From Gautieria morchelliformis (lineage: Eukaryota; Basidiomycota; Agaricomycetes; Gomphales; Gomphaceae): DNA of 64,000 nucleotides. Position numbers and translations under genes: made by a program. Within the stretch, counting starts at the first letter, position 1, and every line of letters begins with the position of its first letter. Where the stretch lies: the NCBI GenBank assembly GCA_015179125.1, contig WHVA01000200.1:62001-126000 (forward strand). The letters are read 5' to 3'. Shown piece by piece: positions 1 through 13,200 of this stretch. The notes beneath the pieces are model-generated. The model was not told where the DNA came from. It worked only from the letters and a program-made list of their open reading frames with translations, and made no database searches.

Positions 1-1448
1 TGGCTCCGTACTGACGCTTTCGCAGCACGCCGAAGTCCACCATATGCTCTTGCGCCTCGCCCGTAATGCCAATGTGGACATTCGATTTGGGTGTGATGTC
101 AAATCCGTGGATGCATATACCCCGTCAGTCACTTTGGCGTCGGGCGAGGTGATTCGAGGTGACATGGTGGTTGGCGCAGATGGCGACCAATCCTATGTAC
201 GCGATGTGGTTCTTGATTACCACGAGCCTGGTATACCTAAGGGGACGGCTGTATATGTGTGAGTCCTATGAGTCTTTTCCCGTCTGCCTCTAATATCATA
301 TGTCTTCCGTAGCACGTCGATACCAATAGAGCGGATGGCCGATGACCCGGAACTGCAAGCTCTGGTAGATATACCTCGAGTGCGTCACATCATAAGCCCA
401 ATTGTTTCCGCAACTTAATTCTTTGCAGATGAATGAATGGTACCGTCCATCATTATTTATCTTCTTGCATCTATCTGTACTGACACCAATGGTGCTAGGA
501 TGGGGCCTTCACGAATATTGCTGTCACTGCCCCTGAAAGCGGCGGGGTTATACCTCATGTACCTCATCCATACCCAGGAGGATGTCAATGATCCTACTGC
601 TACTGTGGGGTGGACATCTCGTGACGATGTAGAGCGGTTCCGGAATGACCTCGTTGGATGGGAACCCAGGTAATGATGTTCATGCCATGTGCAGCTCTCA
701 GCTGACGTTTTCGGTTGGCGCAGGGTTCAGAAACTCATGAAACTCGTTGATTATACATGTCTTGTCAAACAAGTCCGGAGAGAACCACTAGATACATGGG
801 TCCATGATTCGGGTCGAGTCGTCCTCGTCGGTGACGCGTGTCATCCTATGCCTGTACGCTTTCCATGCTCTGCGCAGTCTCCCTTGCGAATCTGACATCT
901 TGGCCAGGCCTACGCTTTACACAAAGCTTCCATGGCCATCGAAGACGCGGCGATTCTTGGCAACCTTTTCTCCCGTCTAAAGTCACGTGATAATATCAAG
1001 TTCCTACTGCACGCTTACCAGGAGCTTCGGCAGACACGCTGCACGTACGTACAGGGGCGTGAAGAGCTTGCACACATATGTTATCCGCTACGGGAGGGGA
1101 CGCCAGCGACTTTGGACCAACGCGACGAGGAACTCAGGGAGGCGTATCTAAGCAAAGACATTTCTCCCGAGCAGTTTGAGGAGCTATGGGAGAATTCAAC
1201 TGAAATATTTCGGTGCGTCCTACATCGCAGTGCGGCTGTTAGACGTTTGGGTTGACCCGGTATATTACAGATATGAGGTCGAGCTGGAAGCTGAAGGATG
1301 GTGGGCTGATTTTGGTCGCTTAATGACACCCCACGAGGACCACCGGGCGTCGACGTTCATGAACTTGGGTGTCTCCCGGTCTACAGTCGTCGAGTCATCG
1401 GAAACCTTACCCACACAGAATGCGACATCAGTAGTAGTGCTGAATTGA
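1..1448 (+). CDS. FAD-dependent monooxygenase (salicylate hydroxylase-like), 5' end outside window
   Basis: This is the C-terminal part of a group A flavoprotein monooxygenase, which uses NAD(P)H, O2 and FAD to hydroxylate small, usually aromatic, substrates. The visible protein starts near residue HHMLLRLARNANVDIRFGC, the usual position of the second FAD-domain strand. VVGADGD is the substrate/FAD-domain motif. GRVVLVGDACHPM contains the conserved GD pyrophosphate-binding motif, followed across an intron (about 852-908) by ASMAIEDAA, which normally packs on FAD. Further introns lie near 262-313, 370-430, 672-722 and 1213-1270. The reading frame ends at TGA 1446-1448. The N-terminal GxGxxG loop must lie upstream of the window. 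Substrate cannot be told from sequence; many mushroom paralogues exist. The family call is secure, the exact role is not. Confidence 0.85.
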
Positions 1449-1776
1449 AACCACGGCATTCTAAGTGTGGTCGCGTCCAACCGAAATTTTCAAGATCTGT
1501 AACGGCTAGGCATACCATACCCCCTATAATTATGGATATCCTTTCCAGGCTGGGGTTCTGAGGACTGTGGTGTAGCAGTTGAATTTCTTACCAAGCATAG
1601 TTCTTCATGTCTAAGTTTTTGCCGTTGTCGTTGTCGATGTCTGTCCAGTATCTTGTCAATATAACTGCTGTTGGCAGTTTCGAAATTCGAAGTCAGCCCT
1701 GTGTCCTTCCTCCAATGATATGAGTGCAGGTGAGAGAGGCCCCATGAGTATCTAACTCGTACTAGAGATTGAACAT
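1449..1776. other. Intergenic spacer, same-strand genes
   Basis: About 330 bases between the monooxygenase stop and the GPI10 start. It should hold the terminator of the first gene and the promoter of the second. I see no convincing coding exon, RNA gene or repeat. Confidence 0.5.
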
Positions 1777-3720
1777 ATGACCCCTGTAGTTTGGGCAACA
1801 TCCGCCCGACTCGCAATCTGTCTACGCATTGCAGTCGCGCTTCTCTCCGTTACATATTTCCAACCCGACGAATATTTCCAGGCGCTCGAGCCCGCTCACC
1901 ACCTCGTATTTGGGTATGGTCACCTCACCTGGGAATGGCGTACCAGGCCACCAATACGCAGCATCTTCTTTCCGATGCTGTTCGCACCTGTGTACTGGAT
2001 GTTGAAAATTCTGGGTTTGGATGAACCCTACTTGCTGGTCTGGGTTTTGCTTACATGGTTTGCAATGGGACGTGGAAGAATCGTTGATTATTTTTCCCTT
2101 GAATTTATAGATTTGGGCTCCAAAAGTTGTTCAAGGATTGTTTGCGTCTATTACTGATGTAGCGGTACGGCGACTGGCCCGCAACACTTTGGGAGACCGC
2201 TACGTCTCCATGACGGTAATATACTCTCTGTTTGGGCGAGGGAAACAACTATGACCACCTTCCTTTACTTGTCCAGTTTTTTCTATCCCTCACATCGTTA
2301 TTTCATCTCCAAGCACTATCCAGAACGCTGTCCAACTCCCTGGAAACAAGTCTTACTACACTTGCCTTGAGCTACTGGCCTTTTGCAACGTTTCATTCAT
2401 CTCAGTCAGTGACGATAATTATCTATAACGTGTGTGACTAAAGCTTGTGAAGGCAACTAATCAAGCCACTCATCGTCGCTGCGATAACCTGCATGATCAG
2501 ACCCACTAATGCGATTATCTGGTCCTTCTTGATTATTGAGCTATCCTGGAGGCTACGACATGATTCCAGCCGCTTACTCCGACTCTGGAGTCAAGTCGGT
2601 GCAGTAGGGTGAAATAGTTACATCTCGTAGCTGCTATTTATCGCTCACGCCAGTTTCGAAGCGCAATATCCTGCACATCTCTCTTTCTGCTGGACTCCTG
2701 GTACTTCCGAACTCCAACCTTTACACCTCTCAACTTCCTCATAACAAATATGTCTCCGGTGTCTACTTTCTATGGCCGGAGTCCTTGGCACTATTACCTC
2801 ACTCAAGCGATACCGATTCTCTGCAACGTCACATCACCGTTTGTTGTTTATAGCATGTGGCACGCTCTCCGGAATGGACCATCTCCCGTCCGGCGCTTGG
2901 TTGCTCTCATTCTATGGGTTGTCTTTGTTTATTCCCTCGCAGCGCACAAGGAGTGGAGGTTTATCCACCCACTGCTGCCGGCCATGCATGCCATCGCATC
3001 CAAACCTATTGTCGATCATGACACGGAGAACCACAAAAGGCGTTTTTATATCAGAGCATGGCGCATGGTGACACTCGCGGCACTCGCAGCAGCCCCCTAT
3101 ATTCTTTTTGTCCAGTCCCGTGCGCAGATTGCTGTGATGAACCAGCTTCGCTCCATACCGGCGGAGGAGCTGCGGTCAATAGGTTATCTGATGCCTTGCC
3201 ACTCTACGCCGTGGCAATCTCACTTACATCGACCACACCTCTCGCAGCACTCGCATTGGGCCTTGGGTTGCGAGCCACCTATAGGGTGGGCAATTTTCTA
3301 TTTTCGCATGTGGCTATACCTTGCCTCCTCGTGCTGATATCAGTGTTTTTCGTCCCTCTCAGAGAGCAGGAACATGATATATACAAGGATCAATCAGACT
3401 TATTTTATGCTTCACCCATCAGTTACTTGCAGACGATGTTCCCGACCGCCGTAGATCCGGATTTCCCACCTTCCCGCTTCCCTGCGTCGGTTCCCGGCAC
3501 TCGAGGCGTAGCTGATACCACGTGGGCACACTCGTGGCCTTCACACCTAGTCTTCTTTGGGTCTCTGTTAAACAGCGGCGGTGTGCAGCCTCTATTAGAG
3601 AAACTGGGCTATCGAGAATATTGGTACGGATGGAATGGGTGGGAGCAGGATGAGAGGCGGAGAGAGGGGGTCAGAGTATGGGCATGGCGGAGACAAAACA
3701 CTAACCCATCTGCTAGTTAG
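1777..3720 (+). CDS. GPI10: GPI mannosyltransferase 3 (PIG-B/Gpi10, GT22 family)
   Basis: Endoplasmic reticulum membrane enzyme that adds the third mannose to the GPI-anchor precursor from dolichol-phosphate-mannose. Family motifs are clear: FQPDEYFQALEPAHHLVFGY and GHLTWEWRT near the N-terminus (the luminal DE pair of GT22), HKEWRFIHPLLPAMH in the middle, and GYLMPCHSTPWQSHLHRP downstream. Many hydrophobic segments fit a polytopic membrane protein. The first intron is 2038-2110: exon 1 ends DEPYLL and exon 2 resumes IWAPKVVQGLF. More introns occur around 2216-2275, 2400-2460, 2590-2745 and 3180-3270. The ATG at 1777 gives a signal-anchor-like start. The last exon ends at 3720. Internal splice sites are only partly resolved. 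Confidence 0.9.
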
Positions 3721-4112
3721 GACGAAATAAGGTGTCTTTCACAGCAGTTTGAGGATTTTTCGTAAGTATTCAATATACTGGCATTTCCTACATCTCGCTC
3801 AGCACGAGACTCTCTGCCTCATCCTACTCTCTATCAAGCAGAGAGGTGGCTGCCGTGAGAACTATCATCGCCAATACAAAGTCGATAATCAAAGCCCATT
3901 TTATTGGATTATACAGTTATCTCCTTTGACCATACTTCGTACGCGAGATTATAAATAGTCCCTGTTGCTCTTTATCCATGGTCATAAATCCAAGGAATTC
4001 GTTTGGCATAAGTATTAATGTGGTGGCGTGGAAGTTGTGGAACCCGGGCCCGCTAATCAAAATTTGAAGCTCCGATTGCCTGAGAACTCAGAGTTTCTCT
4101 ATTGATCCATTG
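3721..4112. other. Intergenic spacer
   Basis: About 390 AT-richer bases between GPI10 and the adenylyltransferase gene. No coding exon, repeat or RNA gene is recognised. It presumably contains the promoter of the downstream gene. Confidence 0.4.
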
Positions 4113-5250
4113 ATGGCAGAAGAGCTCCTCAACGATGTCGACAAGGCAATCCTCTTGCTTAACATACCTAACATTTACGACCTGTCCGTGATTTCTGACC
4201 CGATAACAATCGCGGCAACCAGGACCCGGACACGATTACTTATTACGATCTTCTCCAGCTTCTTTGACATCGTTACCGGTACCAGCAGCTGGGATGCTGT
4301 TCAGAAACTACTGACACATGCATACGTGCAGGCAACAACTGTCGCCCAGAAACACAATAAAATTTTGATGAGTATAGATGTTCTTCTGCGCGGGGTCCAA
4401 AGCCATGCTACAGGAGAGGGTATTATGGACGATTGGAATATGGTATTCTGCTCTGGTACCTCTTCACCATGTGATCCTTGAAACGGTTCTCAATCTATTC
4501 CTTAAGGAAATATTGAGGGGTCCTCCGTCCCTCCTACGTGGCAGTCTCTACCTTTTCTCCGTCTTACAGGAGTTCCGGAACATCTCATGACTACGTCGTC
4601 ATTTTCTCAGGAGACGATAAGCACCCCTGTCACATATCCCGTGGTTGCCCTTGGAGGAACGTTTGATCACCTTCATGCCGGACACAAGATTCTCCTCAGC
4701 ATGGCAGCTTGGATAGCTGGGCGGAAGGTTATTGTTGGAGTAACAGGTCGGGGACGCATGTCCTTTGACACACTCAAACACTGAGGATATATAGATGATG
4801 TCCTCCTCGCGAAGAAGGCTCATAGGGATATCCTCGAGCCCCTCGTTGTAAGATGTGACGCCGTCAGAAATTTCCTTCAACTTTTCAAACCTGCCCTGGT
4901 TTACGATGTCGTCCCGATTGCCGACGTATACGGCCCCACTGGATGGGACCCCGACATCCAGGCACTCGTTGTGAGCAAAGAGACCCTCCCAGGGGCCTCT
5001 TCCAGTGCGTATATCGGCCTATGACTATTCAATTGCTGATCATAAACAAATTTCAGTCGCAACTCTCCGCGCCCAGAAAGCGTTGCCGCCATTGGAGACG
5101 TTCATAATCGACGTCATCTCCGCGGTTTCAGCCGACCTTGGGACAGATGATCCCGAGACACTGAAGAATGCCAAGATGAGCAGCACTTTCATCCGACAGT
5201 GGATGCACGAACATCAGATGACGAATACACGTTCAGATGCCGAGAGCTAG
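4113..5250 (+). CDS. CAB4: Phosphopantetheine adenylyltransferase (PPAT, CoA synthesis)
   Basis: Catalyses ATP + 4'-phosphopantetheine to dephospho-CoA, the penultimate step of coenzyme A synthesis. The nucleotidyltransferase signature is plain: VVALGGTFDHLHAGHKILL (the HxGH motif) and, near the C-terminus, KMSSTFIRQW, equivalent to the ISSTxIR ATP-binding motif. A 48-base intron (4747-4794) joins VIVGVT to DDVLLAKKAHRDILEPL, and a second (5005-5056) joins GASS to IATLRAQKALPP. An N-terminal extension of about 120 residues from ATG 4113 precedes the catalytic domain, as in yeast Cab4-type single-domain enzymes. The joining of this extension across 4400-4600 is uncertain. There is no fused dephospho-CoA kinase domain, unlike animal CoA synthase. 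Confidence 0.88.
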
Positions 5251-7828
5251 GCAACTAGTCGACGCAGTCGATGGACACTATTATTATTATTTTTTGATCA
5301 CTCAATATTATCGTCATGAGCATTTGGTACAACGAGCGGGAGCGGGCCATTAGTCGAAGCATTAATTCTAGGGACGAGTGAATGGAAAGCCTATCCTGGT
5401 GCGTTAATACGGCGCGAGTTGCAGGCACGTACCCCTGCGGTTCCTGGAGTCTGATTGAGAATGCAGGCGTAGGTTTATCCATTGAAGCAGAATCTGCTTG
5501 GCTATCCCTTGGACGTATTCATGGCGCTGCGACAAATCGTCGAGTCCACTGCTTTTCTAATTCATCATGTTTGTTATAATATTAACAAGGACGGCGTTAT
5601 CCTCCATTTTGGGGGCACCGGCACTCATCAAACGTCTGCGCCAACAATATCTGATAGTAATGTACCATGGGGTATTGATGTATGTAGAATAGCACGTAAA
5701 TGATTAATGTACACCTAGGTATACGTGCCTGAACACAGAAAGCTACGCTGGATAAAAAGTATATGCAGGCGATGTCCTTTGAATTTTGTATCTCTGTTCC
5801 AGGGTGCCAATCTTCTTCATCCCCAGAGTGGGGGGCGTCCACCGGCCCTAGGTATTTAATAAGAGTCGAACAAGAGGCGAATCAGATGGTGAAGACATCA
5901 AGTTCTGTCCTGACAGCGGCGGTTGGGACTTGTGATCTGGAATGGAGATCCCCGATCATATGCTGTGAGTGAGCCTGGGGCCAGCAAAGCAGCTGGTAGT
6001 GTGAATGGAAGAACTTCACCATACTCCGCACGGTGGAATAAACACGGTACGAGCATAAGTGATGCTTTATGTGGGTAGATCGACTTCGACCCGATCATTC
6101 ATTCACGACATTCCGATTCTTCTGCGACTCGCTTCTCAAGGGACAGGAGCTTGAGCTCGGGCATTCTACGTTGGACCAGAACCTCGAATATGATACATAT
6201 CGAACCCCCTCGATCTTCCTGATATTGGTAGATTAATCATCAAGAGCGGTCAGAAGGTGCTAAGAGAACCACGAAGACACTAAGAGAATCACGACGATGC
6301 AAGGCACATTTCCACGCCCGCCGGGGCCAAGTGAATGAGGTGAGTGGTTGAGGAGAAGGACATGCTGTGGCGGTATGGAAGTGTGTTATCGTGACAGGGG
6401 GAGATGTATTGGTAGTAAGGGTGTCTTTTGGTTGCCTGGGTGTAGAATGAGGCGTGGACGATCACTCCGGTGAGGGGGAAAGGTGGGAGTCGCTACCGCG
6501 AACTCGAAAAATACGGCCAATGTGGACTGATGTTTCCTGCATCAGTACTGCCTGAGCCTGACATAGCCACACCCAACGAGTGAAACGACCCTAACATGGG
6601 CGATGTGTTCTCTGCGCATCAATCTCTCTTGAATCCGGTCGGTTTCATGTAGCAGCCGATCTCAGGCTCGGATGCGGCGCATAGTGGCCTGTTGCCAGGA
6701 GAGTGAGAAAGGTAGAGGGGGAGCAGTACACTGCAGCCTCGTCACGACGGACACGGACGATACAGTAGCGCACCGTCCTTTCTTGTGGCCTCAGTTTACA
6801 TGATCCTAATTTATCATTCTTTCTCTTCGGTTTCCGCGGTGCGATTATGTTTTTGAAAACCATGCCGAGTCACAGTCCCCCTTCATCATAACTGCAGGTG
6901 CGAACATGCTTGGATTCACAGGCCTCGTCCGGGGACATGTAGCCTCTACTCTGAAAACGACCCGGAGGCGACTAGCGTCCAGTCGCAAAGGAGTAAGGCT
7001 CATGTTCGTTGGCTCAACTCTAGGACGCCATGACACTCTGACTATGCGTTATAGGCAGCGCGAGAGTTGTCGGATGGTTACCACTTGTGTAGCCCAAATG
7101 GAGACGTGATGAGGGAGAAGCGTAGGAGGGAGTTTAAAAGCGGGCAGAGGACTCGGGGCTCGATTGGAGCTTCGAGCAGCAGAACGACTCTGACGTTGAC
7201 GCGGGTGCTGCTTCGTTTCGGTATGTATCCAAGCGCTTTCTCTCGAATGCGATCATTTTCACAGTTCACAGCAAGGTAACGTCGACTAGGGATCCTGGGT
7301 CATCTGTTCTCTCGGAAGGCTGCGTTTGTGTGGGGGTTTACGGTCGAAAAGCAGAAGCAAGATTAACTGATTATGATGTGCTGCCAGCGCTGCAAGATTA
7401 TCGTGTGTCAAATTCGACCGACGACTGATGTTCGATCGTGGCACTGTCTCTACGCCTGGTCACGAATCTATGATCCAAATCAGTAGATATGTCTTGTGTC
7501 TTGCAGCACGGCGGGATGCCGTACGCATTAACCTAGGGCAAGGGAAAGAGTATGGGCACGTACTCAAGCTCGAGCGTAACGAGGAGTTCAATACAGGCTT
7601 TAACCTGAAAGTGCAAAGCGAATGGCACGGTATCCTGAAAAGGATGCCAATGAGGACAAGCGAGCAGCCGTTCACACAACTGCGGAAGCAGTCGATACGT
7701 CACGTATCCACGTCTAATTTGAAGGTCCGATTTCCACTAGGGCTTGATTGCTTCATGGATTAACGTTTCGTTTACTTGCTTTCAGTTTCATTTTTCGCTG
7801 GCCAGCGTCCCGACACTCTTTTAAACTT
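5251..7828. other. 2.5 kb gene-poor stretch
   Basis: No reading frame here resembles a known family, and those present are short and shift frame without a chain of good splice sites. Small local features are an ATT-rich run near 5280 and an imperfect doublet of a roughly 20-base unit (ctaagagaayCACGA type) at about 6257-6297. A multi-exon gene of very short exons cannot be excluded. The 3' end should hold the LIM gene promoter. Confidence 0.4.
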
Positions 7829-9716
7829 ATGTCCCAGTTCCCCGCGGACAGCAGCCCAGGCAGCGGCGTGCCCACAGCAAAGTGCTCATCCTGCAGCCAA
7901 CCCGTTCCTTTGTCTGCGCTGGGCGCACATGTCTGTTTCTCTCAGCAGCCCCTGCCCGCGACACGCCCGCCCCAGCAGCTGCTACCCCCCCAGCTGGCTA
8001 GGCTACGCAGCAGCAGCCAATCTGCGCCTCGGCAGCCCCCATCGCCAGCTGCAACTTCGCACGTCCCCTTTCCCACTGTTTCCACACCCCCGTGCCCAGA
8101 AGACTACATGCCCGGTGGCGAAAGTGGCATGGCGGGCGTCGGCAGGCGCGCCTTTCAGGCCGCCGCCCATGCGGCCGTCTTCGCCCACCACACACAGCAT
8201 CATCCATATCCTTATAACCCAGAAATTCAAGCTAACGACCACTACCCCCCCAATTTCTGGACATTGCTGGGTCTTCTGGAAGAGGTCAGTCCTCCGATCA
8301 TACCGCGCTTATTGCTGATCGACCACCGTGTCTACTAGGCACGCCACCATTGTCCCCCAATTCCGCTCACTCATCATCCCCACGCTCTCATTCCCCATTG
8401 TCGCCACTCTCTCAATCTTCAGGCAGTATTCCCGCCATCCCAGCATCTCGCACTCCCTCACTAGCATCGAATACTACCCCGATGTCTTCCTCACGTTCAT
8501 ATTCGAACCCCTCTCGCACACCGTCCGAGCGAAGCATCCCAGCCCCCACGCCTGCCGCTTCCAGACTCCCGTTCTTTCAGAAATACAGGGACACCCTTGA
8601 GCACGTACCAGCGCCATCCACCGCAATCAAAAACGACGACTTCTACAGCTCACACACCAACTCCATACGCCCAGTCTCTCCTGTCCACTCAGATTTTTCA
8701 GGTAGCGGGCTTGCATATGATAGAGACGATGACGATGAGTTAGGCGAGCAAGAGGAAGTGCTTGGCAGGTTGAGCCTCGATAAAGATCGTGCGTCGTCCT
8801 CGTCACGCTCCTCGGCGTATTCTGCTGCCTCCGTGGTGCGCATGACCCGAGAGGACCTCCCGGGTTCTTCCCCTCGGCGCTCGCATACCACACCGACCGT
8901 GGGTCCACGGGGTGGCCCGGGCGGTGTGCCGAGCCCATTGGGCTCGGTCTCACCCCCCGGTGCAGGTGCAGCTCGTAGCGCAAGCGATGCAAAAAATATC
9001 CGTCGCATCAAGGAGATGGACCAAGTCCCAAAGCCACGCGTATGCCTTCGTTGTGAACGCAGCATTGAAACCGGTCGCTGGATCAAAATGGACACAGGCA
9101 AGGGCGTGCTGTGCGAGCGCTGCTGGAAGAACATGTATCTCCCCAAGGTGACTTATTTCTGCTCTCTATCAACAACCCGCGGCCTGACATTGGCTGGGCC
9201 GTGTAGTGTCGAAGGTGCGACAAGCCGATAGAGCAAGCAGCGGTCTATTCGTCAGATGGGCAACTCAAGGGGAAGTATCACCGCGAATGTTTCAATTGCG
9301 CGACATGCCACAAACCCTTCCCGGACAAGTCGTTCTACGTGTATGACGGACAGCCGATGTGCGGGTTCCACTATCACCAGGCGAACCACTCCCTCTGCGT
9401 CTCCCCCAGCTGCGGCAAGCCCATCGAGGGTGCGTGTGCGATCACATTCCTCGGCGATAGGTACCACCCAGGGTGCCTACGGTGCGGGTACAAGGGCTGT
9501 GACGAGCCCCTGGAAGACTACTGGGAAGTCGACGGCATGATGCTGTGCGAGCGACACGCGCAGCGCGTCGAGCAGGACGCGGACGGGGAGGAGGACGACG
9601 ACGTAGGTGAACTGGGACGCATCGCCTCGGTGCGAAGGCCGGGGCGTCACGGGTCTGGCGAGGCGCGTGCGCGGAAACGCACGACACGTCTCATAAATCT
9701 CTCAGGCGCATTCTAA
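7829..9716 (+). CDS. LIM-domain protein, paxillin-like (Pxl1-type)
   Basis: A roughly 590-residue protein with a long Ser/Pro-rich, probably disordered N-terminal half and zinc-binding LIM repeats at the C-terminus. The N-terminus from ATG 7829 carries a small CSSC motif and many Pro/Gln/Ser runs. The LIM part starts CLRCERSIETGRWIKM, continues across an intron (9148-9206) as KCRRCDKPIEQAAVYS, then YHRECFNCATCHKPF, and ends with CVSPSCGKPIEGACA and HPGCLRCGYKGCDEPL. Spacing of Cys/His pairs is that of LIM modules. In yeasts such proteins (Pxl1) scaffold Rho signalling and the cytokinetic ring or polarity sites; that role is inferred. A first intron near 8285-8338 has an ambiguous donor (GTCAGT or GTCCTC), with the latter keeping frame. 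Confidence 0.82.
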
Positions 9717-10288
9717 GGCATGCGGGCACCTCTACATCATCATGCCACGCCAAAGCATCATACCCCTCAACTGACTTATGGCTCTTGACCAGCAATTATG
9801 TATCTCATGCTCACTTGCACTATCTTCTTTTCATCTTGAGGACTTTTCTTCATTGTGGACTGGCGTCTAATGCCCCCGCTTATGCTCTTGTAATGCTCCC
9901 TCCTATCACCTTTCTGTAGTTTTTTTTTCTTTTTCTTTTCCTTTTCCTTTTTTTTTTCTTCGTGTCACTCCTACATTTTTCTTTGTCTCGTGTATCCACT
10001 CGCTGCCTTCCCTCCATTAAACGTGGTACTTTCGGGTGACATATCACAACATGAGCATCGGGTATCTCGCTGTCATCCCGTTTTTATCAAGGTACTTCAG
10101 GGTGACGTATCACACAACGTCAACATCGGGTATCCTATTGTCCGGGGAATACGGGGAAAAAAATACATGTGGGATGAATCAACTCCCGAGCCACAACAGA
10201 CGTTTGAAATTATACTCCAATTTGGTGTAAATGCTCGTCATGCGTTGAGCCTCCGACAAGCTGTGATGGATGGAACATCGCGTTAGCG
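9717..10288. other. Convergent 3' spacer with pyrimidine tract
   Basis: Downstream of the LIM gene is a long T/C tract at about 9918-9960, likely in the 3' UTR or polyadenylation region. An imperfect tandem duplication (10027-10140) follows. No coding exon is recognised. Confidence 0.45.
10027..10140. repeat. Imperfect tandem duplication, about 65 bp
   Basis: Two adjacent copies share TTCgGGTGACaTATCACA, then an A/C-rich stretch and CATCGGGTATC. The first begins near 10027 and the second near 10093. They differ by several substitutions and small indels, so the duplication is not recent. Confidence 0.6.
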
Positions 10289-13200
10289 TCAGGATGGTAG
10301 GATCGGTATGCAGACAGCCACATACCTCACTATATCCTCCTCAACCACGAAGCCGGGCCTTGCACTCCCGACATCCACACAAGCCTCGTGCATTAATTCG
10401 ACGATCAAGTTTACAGCGTCGCGGCAAGTTGTCGCCGACGCAACTGGATCCTCGACGTCCGATGTACCTTTGATATGCTCAGCCGGGAGCGCCTTGAATG
10501 CAGCAGTGACAACAGCGCCGCCCGTGCCTGCGCCCGTCGCGAGCGCTACATTGGATAATAATTTAGATAAGACAGTAGAGCCTCTACTGCCTTTCCCCGA
10601 CATGAGCAGCCGTGACATAGGGGTGGATGGCCGGAACGGTCTTGCATCACCTACCGTGTTGCGTACTGAGTAGCTTGTCACGCGAGTTGTCAGACCGGAC
10701 GGAAGATAGGAGATAAGGAACCCAAAGTTGTCGTCCGAATTGCGACTGGCTTCTTCCAGAGGTGAAAGGATGTAGATACCTGGAAGGGTGGAAGGTGAGC
10801 CTCGGACACCAGACAGTAGAAAGTCTCTCCGGGTACCTTTCGTGATCTTAGTGATATCCCCAAGAGGAATTCGGGTGAAGAGTTTGACTTTCTCAAGGTT
10901 ATAGTCATAGCTCTGAGTGAACAGTGGAAATTTAGCCGCATTATTGTTCATACCCGGGCACGAACATACTCACGACCATGTACAATGCCTTGGCTGTCTG
11001 TAGACCATGTCAGAGAGATATTGTGGCATTGGAAGGAGTGCAACGCACTAGTAAGAGGACTCTCTCCTCAAATTTGTCGCTTATTCTTGTGTTTAGATCG
11101 ACAGGTGAGAATAACGTCCAACCTCCAATTTGTTTCTCGCCCTCAAACAATACCCGCGACGAACATGTTTCAATGGCTGCGGCTCGAATTTTCGATATCC
11201 GTATAAGTTCGCGAGGGTCGGTGGAGGACAACTTGTGAAGGAACTCAGAGAACACAGATAACGTGCGGTTGTCCAAGAAGAAATCTATGACAGCTTGCGA
11301 GAACCAATCGCTGAATGTCGACGTATAGACTCTGCGTCGATGAGCACAGGTTCATCATCGCTTCGGGATACCAACATACCTCGACAAACTGTTTAACCCA
11401 TCGTTGAATAGTCCGCCAAGGTCTCTCTTGCCGGTCCGAGTGAAATCACCCTAACATAAATTGAAATTGGGAACTCATCATGATGCTTTTGCCAGCATGC
11501 GTACCTTCAACGCTGAAGTTCCGGCACTAACAAACAAATGACAAATTAGAGGCATTCGAACAGAAACAAGGAAAGATCCACTAAGCGCGACTGATCGCAT
11601 CTCCATTATTAGCCCAAACTACAAAGTAGTTAGTTATCATCGATACCTTCACAACACTTACTGACCGTCGTTGAAGACAACATCCGCCTCCGTTCGGTCC
11701 CCTGCTTCGTATGCACTTGCTAGCGCAACAGCTGCCAGCTGGTCTTGTAGAACGGAGCGTGCAAATGCAGACTTGGACGCGTAACGGGTTACTTATTGGA
11801 TTTCAATCTCAAAAAACGAGTGCGCTCACCTGCACAACATTGGTTCGGTCCAAACAATCAATACAGTTCACGCGGAATGCGCCCTTTTGCTGAGACATTA
11901 CAATACCCCCGGACACCCAGAAGAACCTGAAACACATTATAAATGAGTCAGGGTTTCACTACGGAAATACCCACAAACCCTTGCGACTCGAAAGTACGTT
12001 CGAGCTTTGTTATTAGCTTGGAGATGTTCTCGTATCTGTAATAGCGTTTCAGGATCGATTCTACACGAGAGTTGACTTGCTTACCGCATGCCTTTGGTCT
12101 CAGCATGAAAGTCATATCTAATATCCCAAAAGTTAACCATCACTTGTTGAAGCAGTCCTGTGCGCTACGCACTCGTGATATCTATCACCCCGGGACGTCA
12201 GAAAATGGTGAAGAAAGCCAAGTAAAATATGCGCCTTACTGGATATCGCTCGAACCCAACTCGCCCATGCTTTCGCGAAAGGCGGCGGTGAGTGCACCTT
12301 CTTTGCCGTGCTGCTCCGTCAGGTTAACGACCGCCTATGGATTTAAATATTATGAATTAATTTCATGGCCGTGGTCAAGGAAAACGTACAAGCGGACCAT
12401 AGATGGTTAAAGTGCGGCCGAAATGTCGTTTCAACGCGTCCATGCTCTGAGAAGGCGTTCGTTCTGTCGATAGCTGCGGCGGTGGCTTCAACCCATACCC
12501 TGACTGAGTCCAGAATAAAGGGACTATTGGAAATGGATGAGACGATGTCTGCCAGAGCCAATGCCACGTACTGGAACCGCGGATCTGAATGTGACTGAAG
12601 ACGTTCGACCGACCTTCACGCTACCCATCGTATGGTTAGATTAGATCCCATCATGGCTTTTAATGGAAACTGACCTTGATGCGCATGATGGTTTCGGTTT
12701 CCACAAAATTGGCCACATTCGCATCATCGTCTATACCTACACTCTAATGTTAGCAATATCAACATAGAGCTAATGACTAACCTCTGCGCTGGTAACGCAA
12801 ACCAGCTCTTTCCCGCGACCGCCGAGACACAAGGACGTAATCCACTGTGTGAGATGTTTGGTCACCTTCGGCATCGACATTTTCTTGCACATCCCCATCA
12901 GATGTCGGCGCGTGATAGAGAGGGCGAGACGAAGGTATGCGGAACGATGCGATTTGGTAGTAACCCTGCATGATCGGGAGCACGTAAGAGTGCAGCTATT
13001 ACACAGAGCACATCAGGATTTTCTCCTTATATTCTCCCTGCCTGTGTGGAGAATTTCAGAAACTTACCCCTGCGTCGATGAATGGCCGTGAGAGTGACTC
13101 GTTCCACCAGAACTTCCGATCGACGCGACGCCATAATGGAAGTAAGGGTTGGGGCTCTGGAAATTCCTCTGCTTCTTCGCTTGACAATGATACTCGAGGT

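Noticed and set aside
4782-4784. Apparent stop codon inside phosphopantetheine adenylyltransferase
   Set aside because: It lies within a 48-base GT-AG intron (4747-4794), and removal restores VGVTDDVLLAKK, the expected family sequence.
6845-7279. Overlapping short frames on both strands
   Set aside because: Frames on both strands are equally open and neither shows domain character or splice continuity.
7428-7763. 111-codon plus frame before the LIM gene
   Set aside because: No family features, ends just before the LIM start in a promoter-like stretch, and length is expected by chance.
8643-9146. 167-codon minus-strand frame
   Set aside because: Antisense to the LIM protein exon with its conserved Cys pairs.
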